Assembly (NCBI RefSeq): GCF_949987535.1
Contig: NC_080075.1
Location: 7,734,606-7,798,605 of the forward strand
Length of the DNA: 64,000 bases
Source: Balaenoptera acutorostrata
Taxonomy: Eukaryota > Chordata > Mammalia > Artiodactyla > Balaenopteridae
Direction: 5' to 3'
The notes below the pieces were generated by a model, which worked only from the letters and a program-made list of their open reading frames with translations, made no database searches and had not been told where the DNA came from. Each line of letters opens with the position of its first letter. The first letter of the stretch is position 1. A program made the position numbers and the translations under genes. This document shows positions 37,360 to 49,285 of this stretch, piece after piece.

Positions 37360-37665
37360 GGGCTTCCCTGGTGGCGCAGTGGTTGAGAATCCGCCTGCCA
37401 ATGCAGGGGACACGGGTTCGAGCCCTGGTCTGGGAGGATCCCACATGCCACGGAGCAACTAGGCCCGTGAGCCACAATTACTGAGCCTGCGCATCTGGAG
37501 CCTGTGCTCCGCAACAAGAGAGGCCACGATAGTGAGAGGCCCGCGCACCGCGATGAAGAGTGGCCCCCGCTTGCCACAACTAGAGAAAGCCCTCGCACAG
37601 AAACGAAGACCCAACACAGCCATAAATAAATAAATAAATAAATAAATATTTAAAAAATAAAAAAA
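37360..37665 (+). mobile_element. CHR-type SINE (young), right arm of inverted pair
   Basis: Head 'gggcttccctggtggcgcag', intact-looking A and B boxes and an AAAT tail. The duplication 'taaaaaggtcagtt' lies at 37346-37359 and 37666-37679, exact. It faces the antisense copy head to head across about 71 bp. Confidence 0.95.
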
Positions 37666-39581
37666 TAAAAAGGTCAGTTAATGAGGAAAACAGACCAGTC
37701 ATAAATATGTATGTATTTACTAAGAGATCATCAAAATACATGAAACAAAGACTGACAGAACAACAATAATAGAGATTTTTAACATCCATTTCTTCAGTAA
37801 TCAGTAGAAAAATTAAACAAAATATTAGGAAGTATATAGAATATTTGAACATTATCAACCACTTTGACCTAATTGACATTTATAAAATACTACACCCGAC
37901 TGGTGCAAGATATGCAATCTTATCAAGTACACATGAAGCAAGACCTTATTGTGCACAATAAAAGACATATCAATAAATTCCATATGATTAAAATCTTGCA
38001 AAATGTGTTCTGTGATTACAGCATGGTTATAAGTCAATAGCAATGAAATTCTAGAAAATGCCTAATACTTGAAAGTTAAATAACATTTCTAAATAGTTTT
38101 TGAGTTAAAATAAATCACAAAGGAAATTAGAAAATAATTTTAACTGAATGAGAATGCATGTACAGTTTATGAAAATTTATAAGCTTTGCTAAAACAATAA
38201 ACACAACAAAAAAGAAATGTATAGCTTTACATGACTAGAAAAGAACAAAGTTGAACATCAGTAATTTATGTTTCCACTTTACGAAGCTAGAAAGGAAGAA
38301 TAAATTAAACCCAAATCATTAGGAAGAAGTACATAATAAAGATAGGAATACAAATTTTTAAACAATAGAGAAAATTAATAAAGCCAAAATTTAGTTCTTT
38401 TAAAAATTTAGTAAAATTAACAAAACACTAACAAGTCTAATCAAGGAAGAGAGGAGGGAAACATAAATCACCAACATTAGCAACGAAAGAGTGGGTATCA
38501 CTATATAGCCTACAGAAGTTTAAACAATAGTAACTGGATATTATGAACTACTTTCTGCTAATTAATTTGACAACTTAGATGAAATAGTCAATTTCCTTGA
38601 AAAATACAGTTACCATAAGTAACTTACCATAACTGCCACATGAAGAAATATAATATCTGAATGACCCTATTGCTATTAAAGAAATTGAATTTGTAATCAA
38701 AACTTTTCCACAAAGAAAATTCCTCCAGAGCCAGGTGGCTTCACTGGTAAATTCCATCAAAACTTAAATAAGAAATGTTTTTACCAATGAAACACCGACA
38801 AATGAACTGCTAGTCTTATACAAACTCCTTCAGAAAATAGAAGAGGAAGAAAAACTACCCAGTTCATTGTATAAGGCCAGTATAACCTTGATACCAAAAT
38901 CTGACATAAACCTTATAAGAAAAGAAAATTGTAATCCAATATCTCTTATAAACACTAAAATATCCTTAACAAAACATTAGCATATATGTTCCAGTGATAT
39001 ATGAAAAAGACATTATTCATTATAACTAAGTAGGGTTTATCACAGGAATGAATGGTTGGCTTAATGTTAGAAGAAAAATTAACGTAATCCACCGTATTAA
39101 TAGAATGAAGGAGAAAAACCATATGATCCTCTAAATAAATGAAGGCAAAGCATTTGACATGATTCAACACCCATCCATGATTTTTAAAACTCTCAGCAAA
39201 CTAGTACAAGAAGGGAACTTATTTAATCTGACAAAGGGCATCTACCCCCAAACCTACTGCTAACGTCATATTTAATGGTGAAATACCAAACACTTTCCTC
39301 CTAAGATCAAGAACATAGCAGTAATGTCTGCATTTATCACTTCTATTCAGCGTTGTAGTTGTAGTCAGTACAATAAGGCAAGAAAAAGAAATAATAGGCA
39401 TAAAGATTGAAAAATCTTTTGGACAAATCTTTATGAATGATCGTTTATAGAGAAAATCCTAAGAAATTTAATAAACAACTACTAGAACCAATAAATGAAT
39501 TTAGCAGGGTCAGTTTACAAAAATCAGTTGTGTTTCTAATAGCAGTAAACAATTGCAAAATGAAATTTAAAAAGCAGTCCC

Positions 39582-39897
39582 GGGCTTCCCTGGTGGCGCA
39601 GTGGTTGAGAATCTGCCTGCTAATGCAGGGGACACGGGTTCGAGCCCTGGCCTGGGAAGATCCCACATGCCGCAGAGCGGCTGGGCCCGTGAGCCACAAC
39701 TGCTGAGCCTGCGCGTCTGGAGCCTGTGCTCCGCAACGAGAGAGGCCCGCGCATCGCGATGAAGAGTGGCCCCCGCTTGCCACAACTGGAGAAAGCCCTC
39801 GCACAGAAACGAAGACCCAACACAGCCAAAATCAATCAATCAATCAATCAATCAAACATACGCATCTGATTCAAGATCCTCATTAAAAAAAAAAAAA
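39582..39897 (+). mobile_element. CHR-type SINE with (ATCA)n tail and extra unique 3' segment
   Basis: Young-type body, then an AATC-repeat tail (39827-39855). About 30 bp of unrelated sequence (39856-39884, 'catacgcatctgattcaaga' and onwards) follows, then poly(A). The duplication 'aaaaagcagtccc' lies at 39569-39581 and 39898-39910 and encloses the unique segment too, so it came in with the SINE. Confidence 0.93.
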
Positions 39898-41259
39898 AAA
39901 AAGCAGTCCCATTTACAATGATATAAAATACTTAATAAATTTAGCAAAAGATGTAAAGACATGTACACTGAAAGCTATTAAACCTTGATGAGAGAAATTT
40001 TAGACTTAAATGGAGAGATGTTCATAAATTGGAAGGCTCATAATGTTAATATGTCAGTTCTTCTCATAATGATATACAGATACAACACAGTGTTGATCAG
40101 AAGGCCAACAGGGCACTTTTCTAAAAAATGACAAGTTGATTCTAAAATTTTTATAGAAAAGCAAGGGTCCGAGGTCGCCAAAACAGTCTTGAAGGAGAGC
40201 AGGGTTGGAGATCTAACAGTACCTGATTTCAAGACTTACTGTAAAACTAAAGTAATTAAGGTAGTGTGGCATTGACATGGACAGACAAATAAATCAGTGG
40301 AACAAAACAGAGTCTAGAAATAGACCCACACATGTATGGTCAACTGATTTTTGACAAAGACAAGTCTTCAACAAATGGTGCTAGAGGAACTACTGGGGGA
40401 AAATCTGAATCTCACTCAAGACACAATTGAGATGGATCACAGACCTCCATATAAAGGCCAAAACTATAAAGCTTCTAAAGGAAAACATTGGACAATATCT
40501 TCACAACCTGCAGTGATTTCTTACAGAAATCACAAAACCACAGAAAAGAAAAGAAAACCCCAATGAACTGGATTTCATCAAAATTCACAACATCTGGTCA
40601 TCAAAATGACAAGGCAAGACACAAACTGGGAGAATATACTTGCAATACATATATCTGACAAATACTTTGTATCCAGAATGTACAAGGAACTCTGACAATT
40701 CAATAACAAAATGATAAAGACACAAATTTTTTAAATGGGCAAAGCCTTGAACAGACAAAGAAGATACACAAATGTCCAGTAAGGAATTGAAAACATGCAT
40801 TTTACTAATAATATTCATCTTCAGGGAAATGCAAATTAAAGCTACAATGAGATACCACTATACACCCACTAGAATGACTAAAATTGAAAAGACCAACACC
40901 ACCAAATAGTCAGGAGATATGAAGCAATTGGAACCCTAGTACATTGCTGATGGGAGCATAAAATGGCATAACCATTTTTAAAAACTGTTCCTTTAACACA
41001 CATTTATTGCACTCCCCAGCAATTAGGCACACACTTATTACTAGATCCAGCAATTCCATTTGTAATTATTAGCATGGGAAAAAAAGAAACATATGTCCTT
41101 TAAAAGATTAGTACAAGAATTTTAATAGCGGCTTTATTCTTGATAGTCGAAAACTGGAAACAACCCCAATATACATCAGCTGGTAAATGGATAAACAATC
41201 TTGGTATACTGGAATACTTTCCAATATATTGGAAACATAATGGAATACTTCTAATAAAA

Positions 41260-41800
41260 AACAAATTCCCCAACTTGATCTATAGATTCAATGCAATCTG
41301 AATCAAAATTCCAGAAAGGTATTTTGTGGATATCAACAAACTGATTTTAAAGTCTCAGTGGAAAAGCAAAAGACATAGAATAGCCAATACAGTATTGAAG
41401 GAGAAGAACAAAGTTGGAGGACTGACTCTACCCAACTTCAAGACTTACTATAAAGCTACGGTGTTGGCGAAAGAATAGATAAGTAGATCAGTGGAACAGT
41501 ATAGAGAGCCCAGAAATAGACCCACATAAATATAGTCAACTGATCTTTGACAAAGGATCAAGGACAATACAATGGACAAAGATGGTCTTTTCAACAAATG
41601 GTGGTAGAACACTGCACATCCACATGCAAAAAAAATGAATCTAGACACAGACCTTACACCCCTCACTAAAATTAACCCAAAATGGATCACAGACCTAAAT
41701 GTAAAACACAAAACTATAAAACTCCTAAAAGATAACGTAGAAGAAAACCTACATGACCTTGACTATGGTGATGACTTTTTAGAGCAAGTGATTAAGGTAG
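41260..41800 (+). mobile_element. Second, internal L1 ORF2 fragment
   Basis: Repeats the ORF2 C-terminal region already present at about 40080-40560. Matching landmarks are 'gattcaatgcaatctgaatc', 'agaaatagacccacataaat' and 'caaaatggatcacagaccta'. It therefore comes from another copy. Both ends are truncated and no poly(A) tail was seen. Confidence 0.7.
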
Positions 41801-42269
41801 TGCCTGCAGAGGAAGAGCAGACTGAGATCCTGTTAGATTGTCATCTTCACTAGGAAAGTTCTAGGAATAAGGAGCAAATGGAGATTCCCAAGATACAACG
41901 AAGACCGCAATTTCGCAGGGTCACTGTGCTTGCTTAATCCAGATTTGCCCACCACTGGCAAATCCACGCTTAAGTCAGAGGTCAAAAGCATAGGCTTGTA
42001 GAAAACTCCTAACAGAGGACCTGTCCGCATTTGAACAAAGTAACTCTTACTTTAAAGAATAAATGAAGATTCAAAAATGACCTTCATAAGTTAAGGAAAT
42101 TGGATTAAACACAAATAGTTAAACTTCTAGAAGAAAAAGAAATTAACAAAATGAAGCAGAAGGAAATGGTCTACCAGGTGTGCACATTGTGCAGTAAAAG
42201 ACTTGGAAACTGCTATAAGCTCAAACTGAATTAGAGCAACCCATGAAATCTTATTTCTCCCAAGTTAAT

Positions 42270-42352
42270 GTAGTAGTTGGAAGTAATATATGGAAAGTGC
42301 CCATTACCTAGTAGGCACTCAGTAAATACTTATTACTGCTATTTAATAGGAT
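42270..42352 (+). repeat. Possible L2/MIR 3' end
   Basis: 'cctagtaggcactcagtaaatactt' resembles the common 3' terminus of L2/MIR elements. Only this short piece is recognisable. Confidence 0.4.
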
Positions 42353-42829
42353 TCATGATTTAGAAAAGATAGAAAACAACCCTATCTCTGCAGTTGGTAC
42401 AGATCAGAGCTTAATGAGAATTTTCATCTCTCCTTTAAAAAAGGTGACATGCTTAGAAAGGGTTAAGTTTACAAAGGTCTTCTAGTGAAGCCGGAGCTGT
42501 GAAGAAGAAGGCAGAGTGGTCAGTCTTCTCCAGAAATGTCAGTCGGAATGAGCTCTTCTCCCAGCCTTCAGACAACAGGACCAGAGGCCAGCAGTGCATG
42601 GCTTTACCTCTCCCCAAAGGAGAATGCATAGCCAGGAGGTGGCTGGAGAATTCACCTCCACCACTGACTTCTAATTTTAAATGTCTCGGAAGACTTGGAT
42701 ATCACTGACTGATGGAACAGAGTGGGTCTAGGTGATGCCCAAAGCTCCTTTCCAGGTGTCTGATGTGCACCTGTGAGTCATGTATAAAGGTGAAAGGTGA
42801 AGCGTGTTTATATCAATGAAAAGTATTTA

Positions 42830-43200
42830 CCTCCATCAGTTCAGGCTGCTGTAACAAACCACTATAGACTAGGTGGCTTATAAACAGCAGAAATTTCTCT
42901 CTCATAGTTTTGGAGCCTAGGAAGTCTAGGATCAAGGTGCTGGCAGATTCAGTGTCTGGCCCACTTCCTGGTTTGCAGATGGCCATCTTCTGGCTGTGTC
43001 CTCACATGGCAAAGAGTGGAGAGGGGAGAAGCACGTTCTTTCGTGTCTGTTCTTATAAGGGCATTAATCCCATTCGTGACAGTTCTACCCTCATGACTAG
43101 TTACCTCCCAAAGACCCAGCTCCTAATACCATCACGATGGGGGTTAGAATTTCAACATATAAGTTTGAGAGGAGGGGAACACAAACATTCAGTCCATAGT
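42830..43200 (-). mobile_element. Antisense MLT1-like LTR
   Basis: Contains 'aggctgctgtaacaaaccac', 'ggatcaaggtgctggcagat', 'gctgtgtcctcacatggcaa' and 'gaatttcaacatataagttt', ending 'attcagtccatag'. A clear reversed MaLR LTR, better preserved than the one at 33170. Confidence 0.8.
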
Positions 43201-44156
43201 TATTTATTAAAAATATCTTATGCCCATTGTAGAATTATCTTAGAAAATGTTAAATATGGAGGAAAAATATACAGAGGAACAATAATGTGCTAAACATGTA
43301 AAGAAATCTATCACTTATGCATGTGCTTTTAATAATAAGATTATACAAACTGATCATATAATAGGTTTTGGAATTTGAGAGATCAAAGTCAACTTGAGAA
43401 CTGTTACCAAAAGATGGTTTTTTTTTTTCAGAGAAGTTTAAAACCTTCCTGATATTTATTTTGGCCATAGCGATGCGTGTCTAAAATGATGAACTCTGAC
43501 TGTTCTTTTAGCCCACGAGGTACCTTCCCCAGAGACTTCCTTTCCGTATCTGTTTAAGTAATTTGCCAGGCTCCTGTCTGCTAGGAAAATGAGAAATCTA
43601 GTATAGACACTTGGCCTAGAGAAAATTGGCCAGATCCCATTTCTCCAACTCTTAGACACTAAGAATAAAAAATAACGTAGGAAGGGTCTCTAGGGCTCCT
43701 TGGACCCCCTTGTTATGTAGATGAATAAATTAGACCGAAGGCCTTGACCCAGCCTTCAAAGACCAACAAGTCCAGCTGGGGCTGGGCACCATTGCTGAAG
43801 GAAAAGAGAGGTGAGGAGGCTGTCAATTTTACCTGAAAAGGAAATTAGATGTTGCTGTTGTGTTGGTTATGCCGTCAGATTAAAACAGCAAACAAATCCA
43901 GGAATGTAGATTGGAAATTATGCCATCACAGAACAAGACGGCAAACCTTATCTTCCATGTTCGTACACCAGACTGGAAGGCCCATGGTCCCAGAGGTCCC
44001 ATAGAAGAAAATTCTTCAGCAAAACTAGGAAGTCTGTTCCCCTCTCTTGTTTTGTTTCCCTAGACTGATGCTTTCTCTTTCCTCTACACCTGGACTCCAT
44101 CCAAACATACCTCTCCTCAAGGTGTCATCTAGGTCAGCGTTTCTCAAGCTTTTTGG

Positions 44157-44775
44157 GGGGTAATTTAAAGGGTTTTAATTTTAATTGTGATAAAATATGC
44201 ATAGCATAAAATTTATAGTCTTAACCATCTCTAAGTGTGCAGTTCAGGGGCATTAAGTACATTCACATTGTTCTGGCTACCATCACCATGAAGCATTCCC
44301 AGAACTCTTGATCTTCTCAAACTGAAACTCTGTCCCCATTAATAGGCCAAATTAATAAATTGCCATAGCTAGTAACTCTCCATTTCCTCCTCTGTCCAGC
44401 CCCTGGCAACCACTACTCTGCTTTCTGTCTCTCTAATTTTGACTACTCTAGGAACCTCATATAAGTGGAATCAGACAGTATTTGTCCTTTCGTGTCTGGC
44501 TTATTTCACTTAGCATTATGTTTTCAAGGTTCATCCATGTCGTAGCAGGTGTCAGAATTTCCTTCCTCTTTAAAAAGGCATTTTCTTTCTTTTTAAAACT
44601 GAATAATATTCCATTGTGTGTATAGACGTTTTCTTTATCCATTCATCCATCAATGGACATTTGAGTTGCTTCTACCTTTTGGCTGTTGTGAATTACGCTG
44701 CTATGAACATGAGTATACAAATATCCCTTCAAGTTCCAGCTTTCATTCTTTGGAGTACACACCCATCTCAAATTT
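44157..44775 (-). mobile_element. Antisense L1M 3' region
   Basis: Reversed L1 3'UTR and ORF2 end: 'aagtgtgcagttcaggggca', 'acctcatataagtggaatca', 'ttatttcacttagcattatg', 'catccatcaatggacatttg' and 'ggctgttgtgaattacgctg'. Confidence 0.8.
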
Positions 44776-45064
44776 TCAAACATAACCTACCCAGTCAGCC
44801 ATATGTCACATCCTACGAGCGTGTATGCTTCAAACAACAGTGTCACAAAACAGGACCCACCATGATGCTGACATTTTCTTTTTTGTTGTTAATATTTTTT
44901 AAATGCAGGTCAAACTACACAAATTCATTTTTGGTCAACCCATGTTCACGAAACACACTAGAGGTTACTGACCAACTAACGAGATAGTTTGTGCCACGGG
45001 AGTGAGGAACGAAAAGGAAACCACCTGTAGGGGCCCTGCAATGTTTCTAACCCCAGCTTGGTCA

Positions 45065-45195
45065 CCTGATGGAGATGATTTCTTCTGTCCTCCCAATAGC
45101 CTGGAAAGGAAGTTCTTCTTTCCTGTTTTACAGATGAGGAAATCACGGCTGAAAGAGTATAAGAAGCTTGTCCAAAGATTTGCCTCCATTGAGTC
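45065..45195 (+). repeat. Possible MIR relic
   Basis: 'cctgttttacagatgaggaa' followed by a degraded 'aagcttgtccaaagat' is the MIR core pattern. The rest is diverged. Confidence 0.5.
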
Positions 45196-45754
45196 TGTCG
45201 CCTCTCCCATCTGCCACGGGCCGTCTCTGGCCCACACTGCCTGACAGGCTAGTTTATAGGGCGCCTGGCAGGACTCGCCTCAGAGAACCCAAGGCATTCT
45301 ATTAGGGCCAAGGAAAGCTTTAGCTCAAGGGAGTGACAACTCAGAAAATTTCAGGACCCATTCACAGGCTCAAGAAGTAGGTATTTGGGGTGTATGCCAT
45401 GCAGGAAGGGTTAGTTTTCACCAACCCCTAACTAGACCACAGAAGCAACTGCTTCCTTCACTTAATGATTCAGGTGGACAGTATCTGAAAGTGAGTTTGG
45501 CACCTTTGCAAAGAGCTCTTTCAGTCCAAAGAGACATTCACTAATAAACTGGAGCTCCTCTGTATTCAGTGTGACTGTAGCAGATGGCAGTGTTTTTCTG
45601 AGTCACTCTGGCCAAGGGAGACTGTGGTAAATCAATAAATATTACCATATGTATTGATTGCAGTGTGTAATCAATAAATATTGCCTGACATTAACAGGCT
45701 GATTGTGCTTCCTCCAAGTGTATTCTTTCATAAAGCTGCTTCACACTCTTGTGT

Positions 45755-45835
45755 TGAAGCCTGGCCCAGCATTTAGAACATAATACTTATTCAGTAAAAG
45801 ATTATTAATATGAGTAAATGAATGAATGCAGGATA
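45755..45835 (+). repeat. Possible L2 3' terminus
   Basis: 'gcatttagaacataatactt' with 'gagtaaatgaatgaatgca' fits the L2 3' end pattern in sense orientation. Confidence 0.45.
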
Positions 45836-46085
45836 ACACAGAGGATGGTTGGACTATGTCCGCTGTGCATTTCGTGTATCTTCTTTCAGAAATACCGTTA
45901 GCTTGATCTGTGCTTTCTTTTCTATGGATTTTAATTAGATATAAATCTGCAAAATGCAGAGCTTGTATATTTACAAACTGAGTTCTCCCCCGTCCCTCCC
46001 ACCTCCAGATCACAGATTCTCTTTGCACCCCTATGCCTCTAATGCTGGTCCCTTCTCAGGCAGCCTGGTACCAAAATGATACTCC

Positions 46086-46260
46086 CCATGCATTCAATGT
46101 CTATCTTGTACCAGGCACTCTGCCGGACACGTTGTCTTATTTCAGTCTCACAACAATCCAGTGAGGTGACATTACTACGCCTCATATTACAGAAGGGATC
46201 ATCGAGGTCTCAGCGAGTGAGACCTCACAGTTGGCAGTGGCAGAGCTGAGATCCCAGCTG
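46086..46260 (+). repeat. MIR SINE relic
   Basis: 'tcttgtaccaggcactctgc', 'ttcagtctcacaacaatcca' and 'tggcagtggcagagctgaga' occur in correct MIR order. Confidence 0.7.
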
Positions 46261-46934
46261 GGTCAGAGCCACTTGGAGGCGCTGCCTTAGGTCTGGTGCG
46301 GAGGGCGCACGAACTAGAAGAGACACTAAGGAAGAAATCCTGTTTCTGAGCAGAGGGCGGGCATCTCCCTTCAAGCCCTGAATATCTGCTCTCCTTCCAT
46401 AGTGTCGAGAGAATTGCAGCCCACAGAGCCTGTGAGGGAGCTTGCGGAAGGAGACAGGAGGAAGGCTGGTTACAGGCAATGAGTCAGGGTGGTATTTCTG
46501 CCCGGTGATGGAGGTCTTGGAAGTAGCAGAGGCTGGAGTCGGGAATTGATCTGACAGTCCGAGTAGCTGGCAGCAGTCAAAGAGCAGCTCCCCAGCCCTG
46601 GCCCACCTGCTCACCTCAAAGGGCCTTCTGCTGTTGGCAGAGTGTATTTTGGTAAAGCAGTGCTCACATGATCCCCCCAAAAGCATGTGAAATATTTAAG
46701 CCTCTGCCCTCAGGGTTCTGCCACAGAGAATTCCATGTCCACTCTGAGCTTCTTAAGTGACTGAAATATACAAAGGGGCAGAGCCTGTAGGAATAACGGG
46801 CAGATGACCAAACATTCACACACATGCATGCACTCACCCTTCTGTGTTAAGAAGGCCATTCCTGCTTTAAAAATGAGGGCTCCGTGGGATTTAAAGCATT
46901 TCTTCCGAATAGTACCAGTGTCGGTATATCATGA

Positions 46935-47225
46935 TGAAGAGGTAGCAAATACTAACTCTAAGCCAGACTGTGTACTAAGTGCTTTCTAAAAATAGGAGAG
47001 CTGTATAATATAACAGTAATGGAGGGACAGCCAGTGTAAACGGAACACAGGATCACCCTGCAGATGAATCAATTCTTTGAATCCTCATAGCAACTGGGAA
47101 ACGTCGACAGCATTAGAACCTCCCTTTTTATAGATAAAGAAACCGAGGCTCCAAGAGCTCACACAGGTGGTGTGGCCCAGCCAGGATATTCCCCTACAGG
47201 TGTCTGACTCGAAAGCCCCCTTTCT
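46935..47225 (+). repeat. MIR SINE relic with internal insertion
   Basis: Left end 'agcaaatactaactctaagc' and 'gtgtactaagtgctttcta', then after about 70 unrelated bases 'gaatcctcatagcaactggg', 'tagataaagaaaccgaggct' and 'gtggcccagccaggatattc'. Confidence 0.6.
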
Positions 47226-47796
47226 TCGATGCCGCCTTAAACTGCAGACACGTGCGCTGCACCGTCGTGTGGATCTAAGCAGTGCTGGGCTCAAAACACA
47301 GACAAATAAAGTTCCGAGTGGCCAGATGGCAGGAAACCCAGAGACTGGAGACTATTTCATTTGAAAGTCTGTTTAACACTAAAGCTAGAGGATTGAGTTA
47401 GATGAATTGGCTTGTAGGGATGGGGGAGAGAGTATTATTAATTTGCTTTTGGAGTTTTGGCAAGTAAGGAAAATAATAAGCAGGGTGAGACAAGAAAAAC
47501 AAGCAGTAGTTGGGAAGAACTGGTAATCGTATAGCCTCACTTCTTGAAACAGGATGATGTTACTTTCACTTAACCCCAGAAGCAGATTACTCTGAAAACA
47601 GAAGATTTTTTAATGGTTAAATACGTAAAATAGCATTGTTTTTAATTTTGAAAAAAATAGATATTATCCATTTGACCACAAGAAAAAAAAATCTTTTTTC
47701 TCATGAGCCAATTGTAAAAATGGAGACATTCTCTAATTTTGTGAGTTTTGTTTTCCTATTGACAGTTTTGACTAGGTCGTATGACTCTTGCTCCTT

Positions 47797-48024
47797 AAAT
47801 TTACTGAGCATTTATTATGTGCCTAGGCACTATTCTAAGCATTTTACTCGTATTATTCTCACAGCTCTCTGGGATGGTTATCCCCATTTACTGATAAGGG
47901 AAATGATGCACTGAGAGGGTAAGTAACTGGCCCAGAGTCACACAGCTAGTGTGTGACAGAGCTGGGATTTGAACTCATTTTGCCTCCTGAGCCCATGCTT
48001 TTAACTACGCTTCTATACAGCCTG
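47797..48024 (+). repeat. MIR SINE, well preserved
   Basis: Nearly complete MIR: 'tgagcatttattatgtgcct', 'gataagggaaatgatgcact', 'gtaagtaactggcccagagt', 'cacacagctagtgtgtgaca' and 'gagctgggatttgaactcat', through 'gcttctatacagcctg'. Confidence 0.9.
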
Positions 48025-48730
48025 CATTTCAGCTATTAGACTTTAAATTACTTCCAAATACTGAATATTAATGTGTCTCTGAACAAGAGAACAGCATTTC
48101 TGAATTGTGTGATACCCCTGGGTATATTCAAGATGTTGAAAAATACACTTGAATTAATAATTAGCATAATTAAGATTTTAATCTTATCTTTAAATGTCTG
48201 TAGCATATCATTATTTTTATCTTCCCCTTAAAATGTCCAAGAGGTGACCATTTCATTACATTTTGAAGTACGTTTGAATTCTGTTGTTTTTTCTAATAAT
48301 ACTGTTACCAATCATGCTACACAGCCTCAGAGTAAGAATGGCAGAGAGTTCAGTGCCTTTGAAAGTACTAAATTTGAGACTCAAATTTTGAAGAAAAGTG
48401 AGCCATTAAAACTTGAATATTTGTACGGTTTTTGTGGCTTGGACTAAAATCGCATGTTTCCTGAGGGACCGATTTTGCAAGTTCTGGATTCGGGTGGTGC
48501 TGGGTTAGCCCTGAAACCCTGGCTGGACTTCTTCAGTATCAAGATGTGATATCCTCTGTGGAGCTTTTAGTAAAACTTGATTGATCAAAAATAAATTGAA
48601 GTAATGCCACAGAAAATGTTACACCTAGACCAAAAGCATTCAGGAGGACGGGAATGGAAATGTCTCTTCTTCCAGTTGTTGTAAATAGATGTCTTTGTTG
48701 TTTCATGTCCCTCTGTTTAACCTCCAAACT

Positions 48731-49285
48731 AGGACTGCCAGATTAAATACCAGACACCCAGTTCCATTTGAATTTCAGATGAACAAGGAATAGTTTTTGA
48801 GTGTAAGTATGTCTCATGCAGTTGGGACATACACTAAAAAAAACGTTTTTTACCCGAAATTTGAATTTCACTGGCGATCCTGTATTTTTTTTTAATTATT
48901 ATTAATTAATTAATTTTTTTATTTTTGGCTGTGTTGGGTCTTTGTTGCTGCGCTCGGGCTTTCTCTAGTTGCAGCGAGCGGGGGCTACTCTTCGTCGCGG
49001 TGTGCGGGCTTCTCATTGCGGTGGCTTCTCTTGTTGCGGAGCACAGGCTCCAGGCACGCAGGCTTCAGTAGTTGGGGCATGTGGGCTCAGTAGCTGTGGC
49101 TTGCGGGCTCTAGAGTGCAGGCTCAGTATTTGTGGCGCACGGGCTTAGTTGCTCTGTTGCATGTGGGATCTTCCCAGACCAAGGCTTGAACCTGTGTCCC
49201 CTGCACTGGTAGGCGGGTTCTTAACCACTGCGCCACCAGGGAGCCCCGGGATTCTGTATTTTTATTTGCTAACTCCAGCAACCCT
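48731..49285 (+). repeat. Palindromic MITE-like element split by a SINE
   Basis: The left part 48731-48889 starts 'aggactgccagattaaatac'. After the SINE the element resumes and ends 'ttgctaactccagcaaccct' at 49285. The left arm (to about 48780) and the right arm (about 48859-48889 plus 49264-49285) are imperfect inverted repeats, so the original about 195-bp element was a long hairpin. It resembles a common mammalian interspersed repeat that I cannot name with certainty. Confidence 0.6.
48890..49249 (-). mobile_element. Antisense CHR-type SINE (long subfamily)
   Basis: A/T-rich tail, 'ggctgtgttgggtctttgtt', three reversed repeat units and the reversed head 'gcgccaccagggagcccc'. The duplication is 'gatcctgtattttt' (48876-48889) and 'gattctgtattttt' (49250-49263). 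Confidence 0.93.

Larger units (their letters stand above)
34720..41240 (+). mobile_element. Long old L1M relic, interrupted by three SINEs
   Basis: Sense L1 with a 5'UTR/ORF1-like part (about 34740-36500, for example 'gctgaaagcatcccgaactg', 'gcaggataaataaaaataaa'). ORF2 remnants follow: RT words 'gagccaggtggcttcactgg' near 38730 and 'gataccaaaatctgacataa' near 38890, then the C-terminal part at 40000-41220. Stops and indels are dense. Three SINEs (about 36991, 37360, 39582) inserted later. Part of the endonuclease region is missing or unrecognisable. Ends are approximate, and more than one L1 copy could be joined here. Confidence 0.7.

Noticed and set aside
37050..37484. 144-codon frame and many similar frames over other SINEs
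   Set aside because: The same peptide words recur at every antisense SINE (8625, 18753, 37314, 39445, 54847). They are translations of repeats, with no start or splice context.
46225..46686. 153-codon minus-strand frame
   Set aside because: It overlaps a MIR relic at one end, shows no recognisable domain and has no splice or promoter support.
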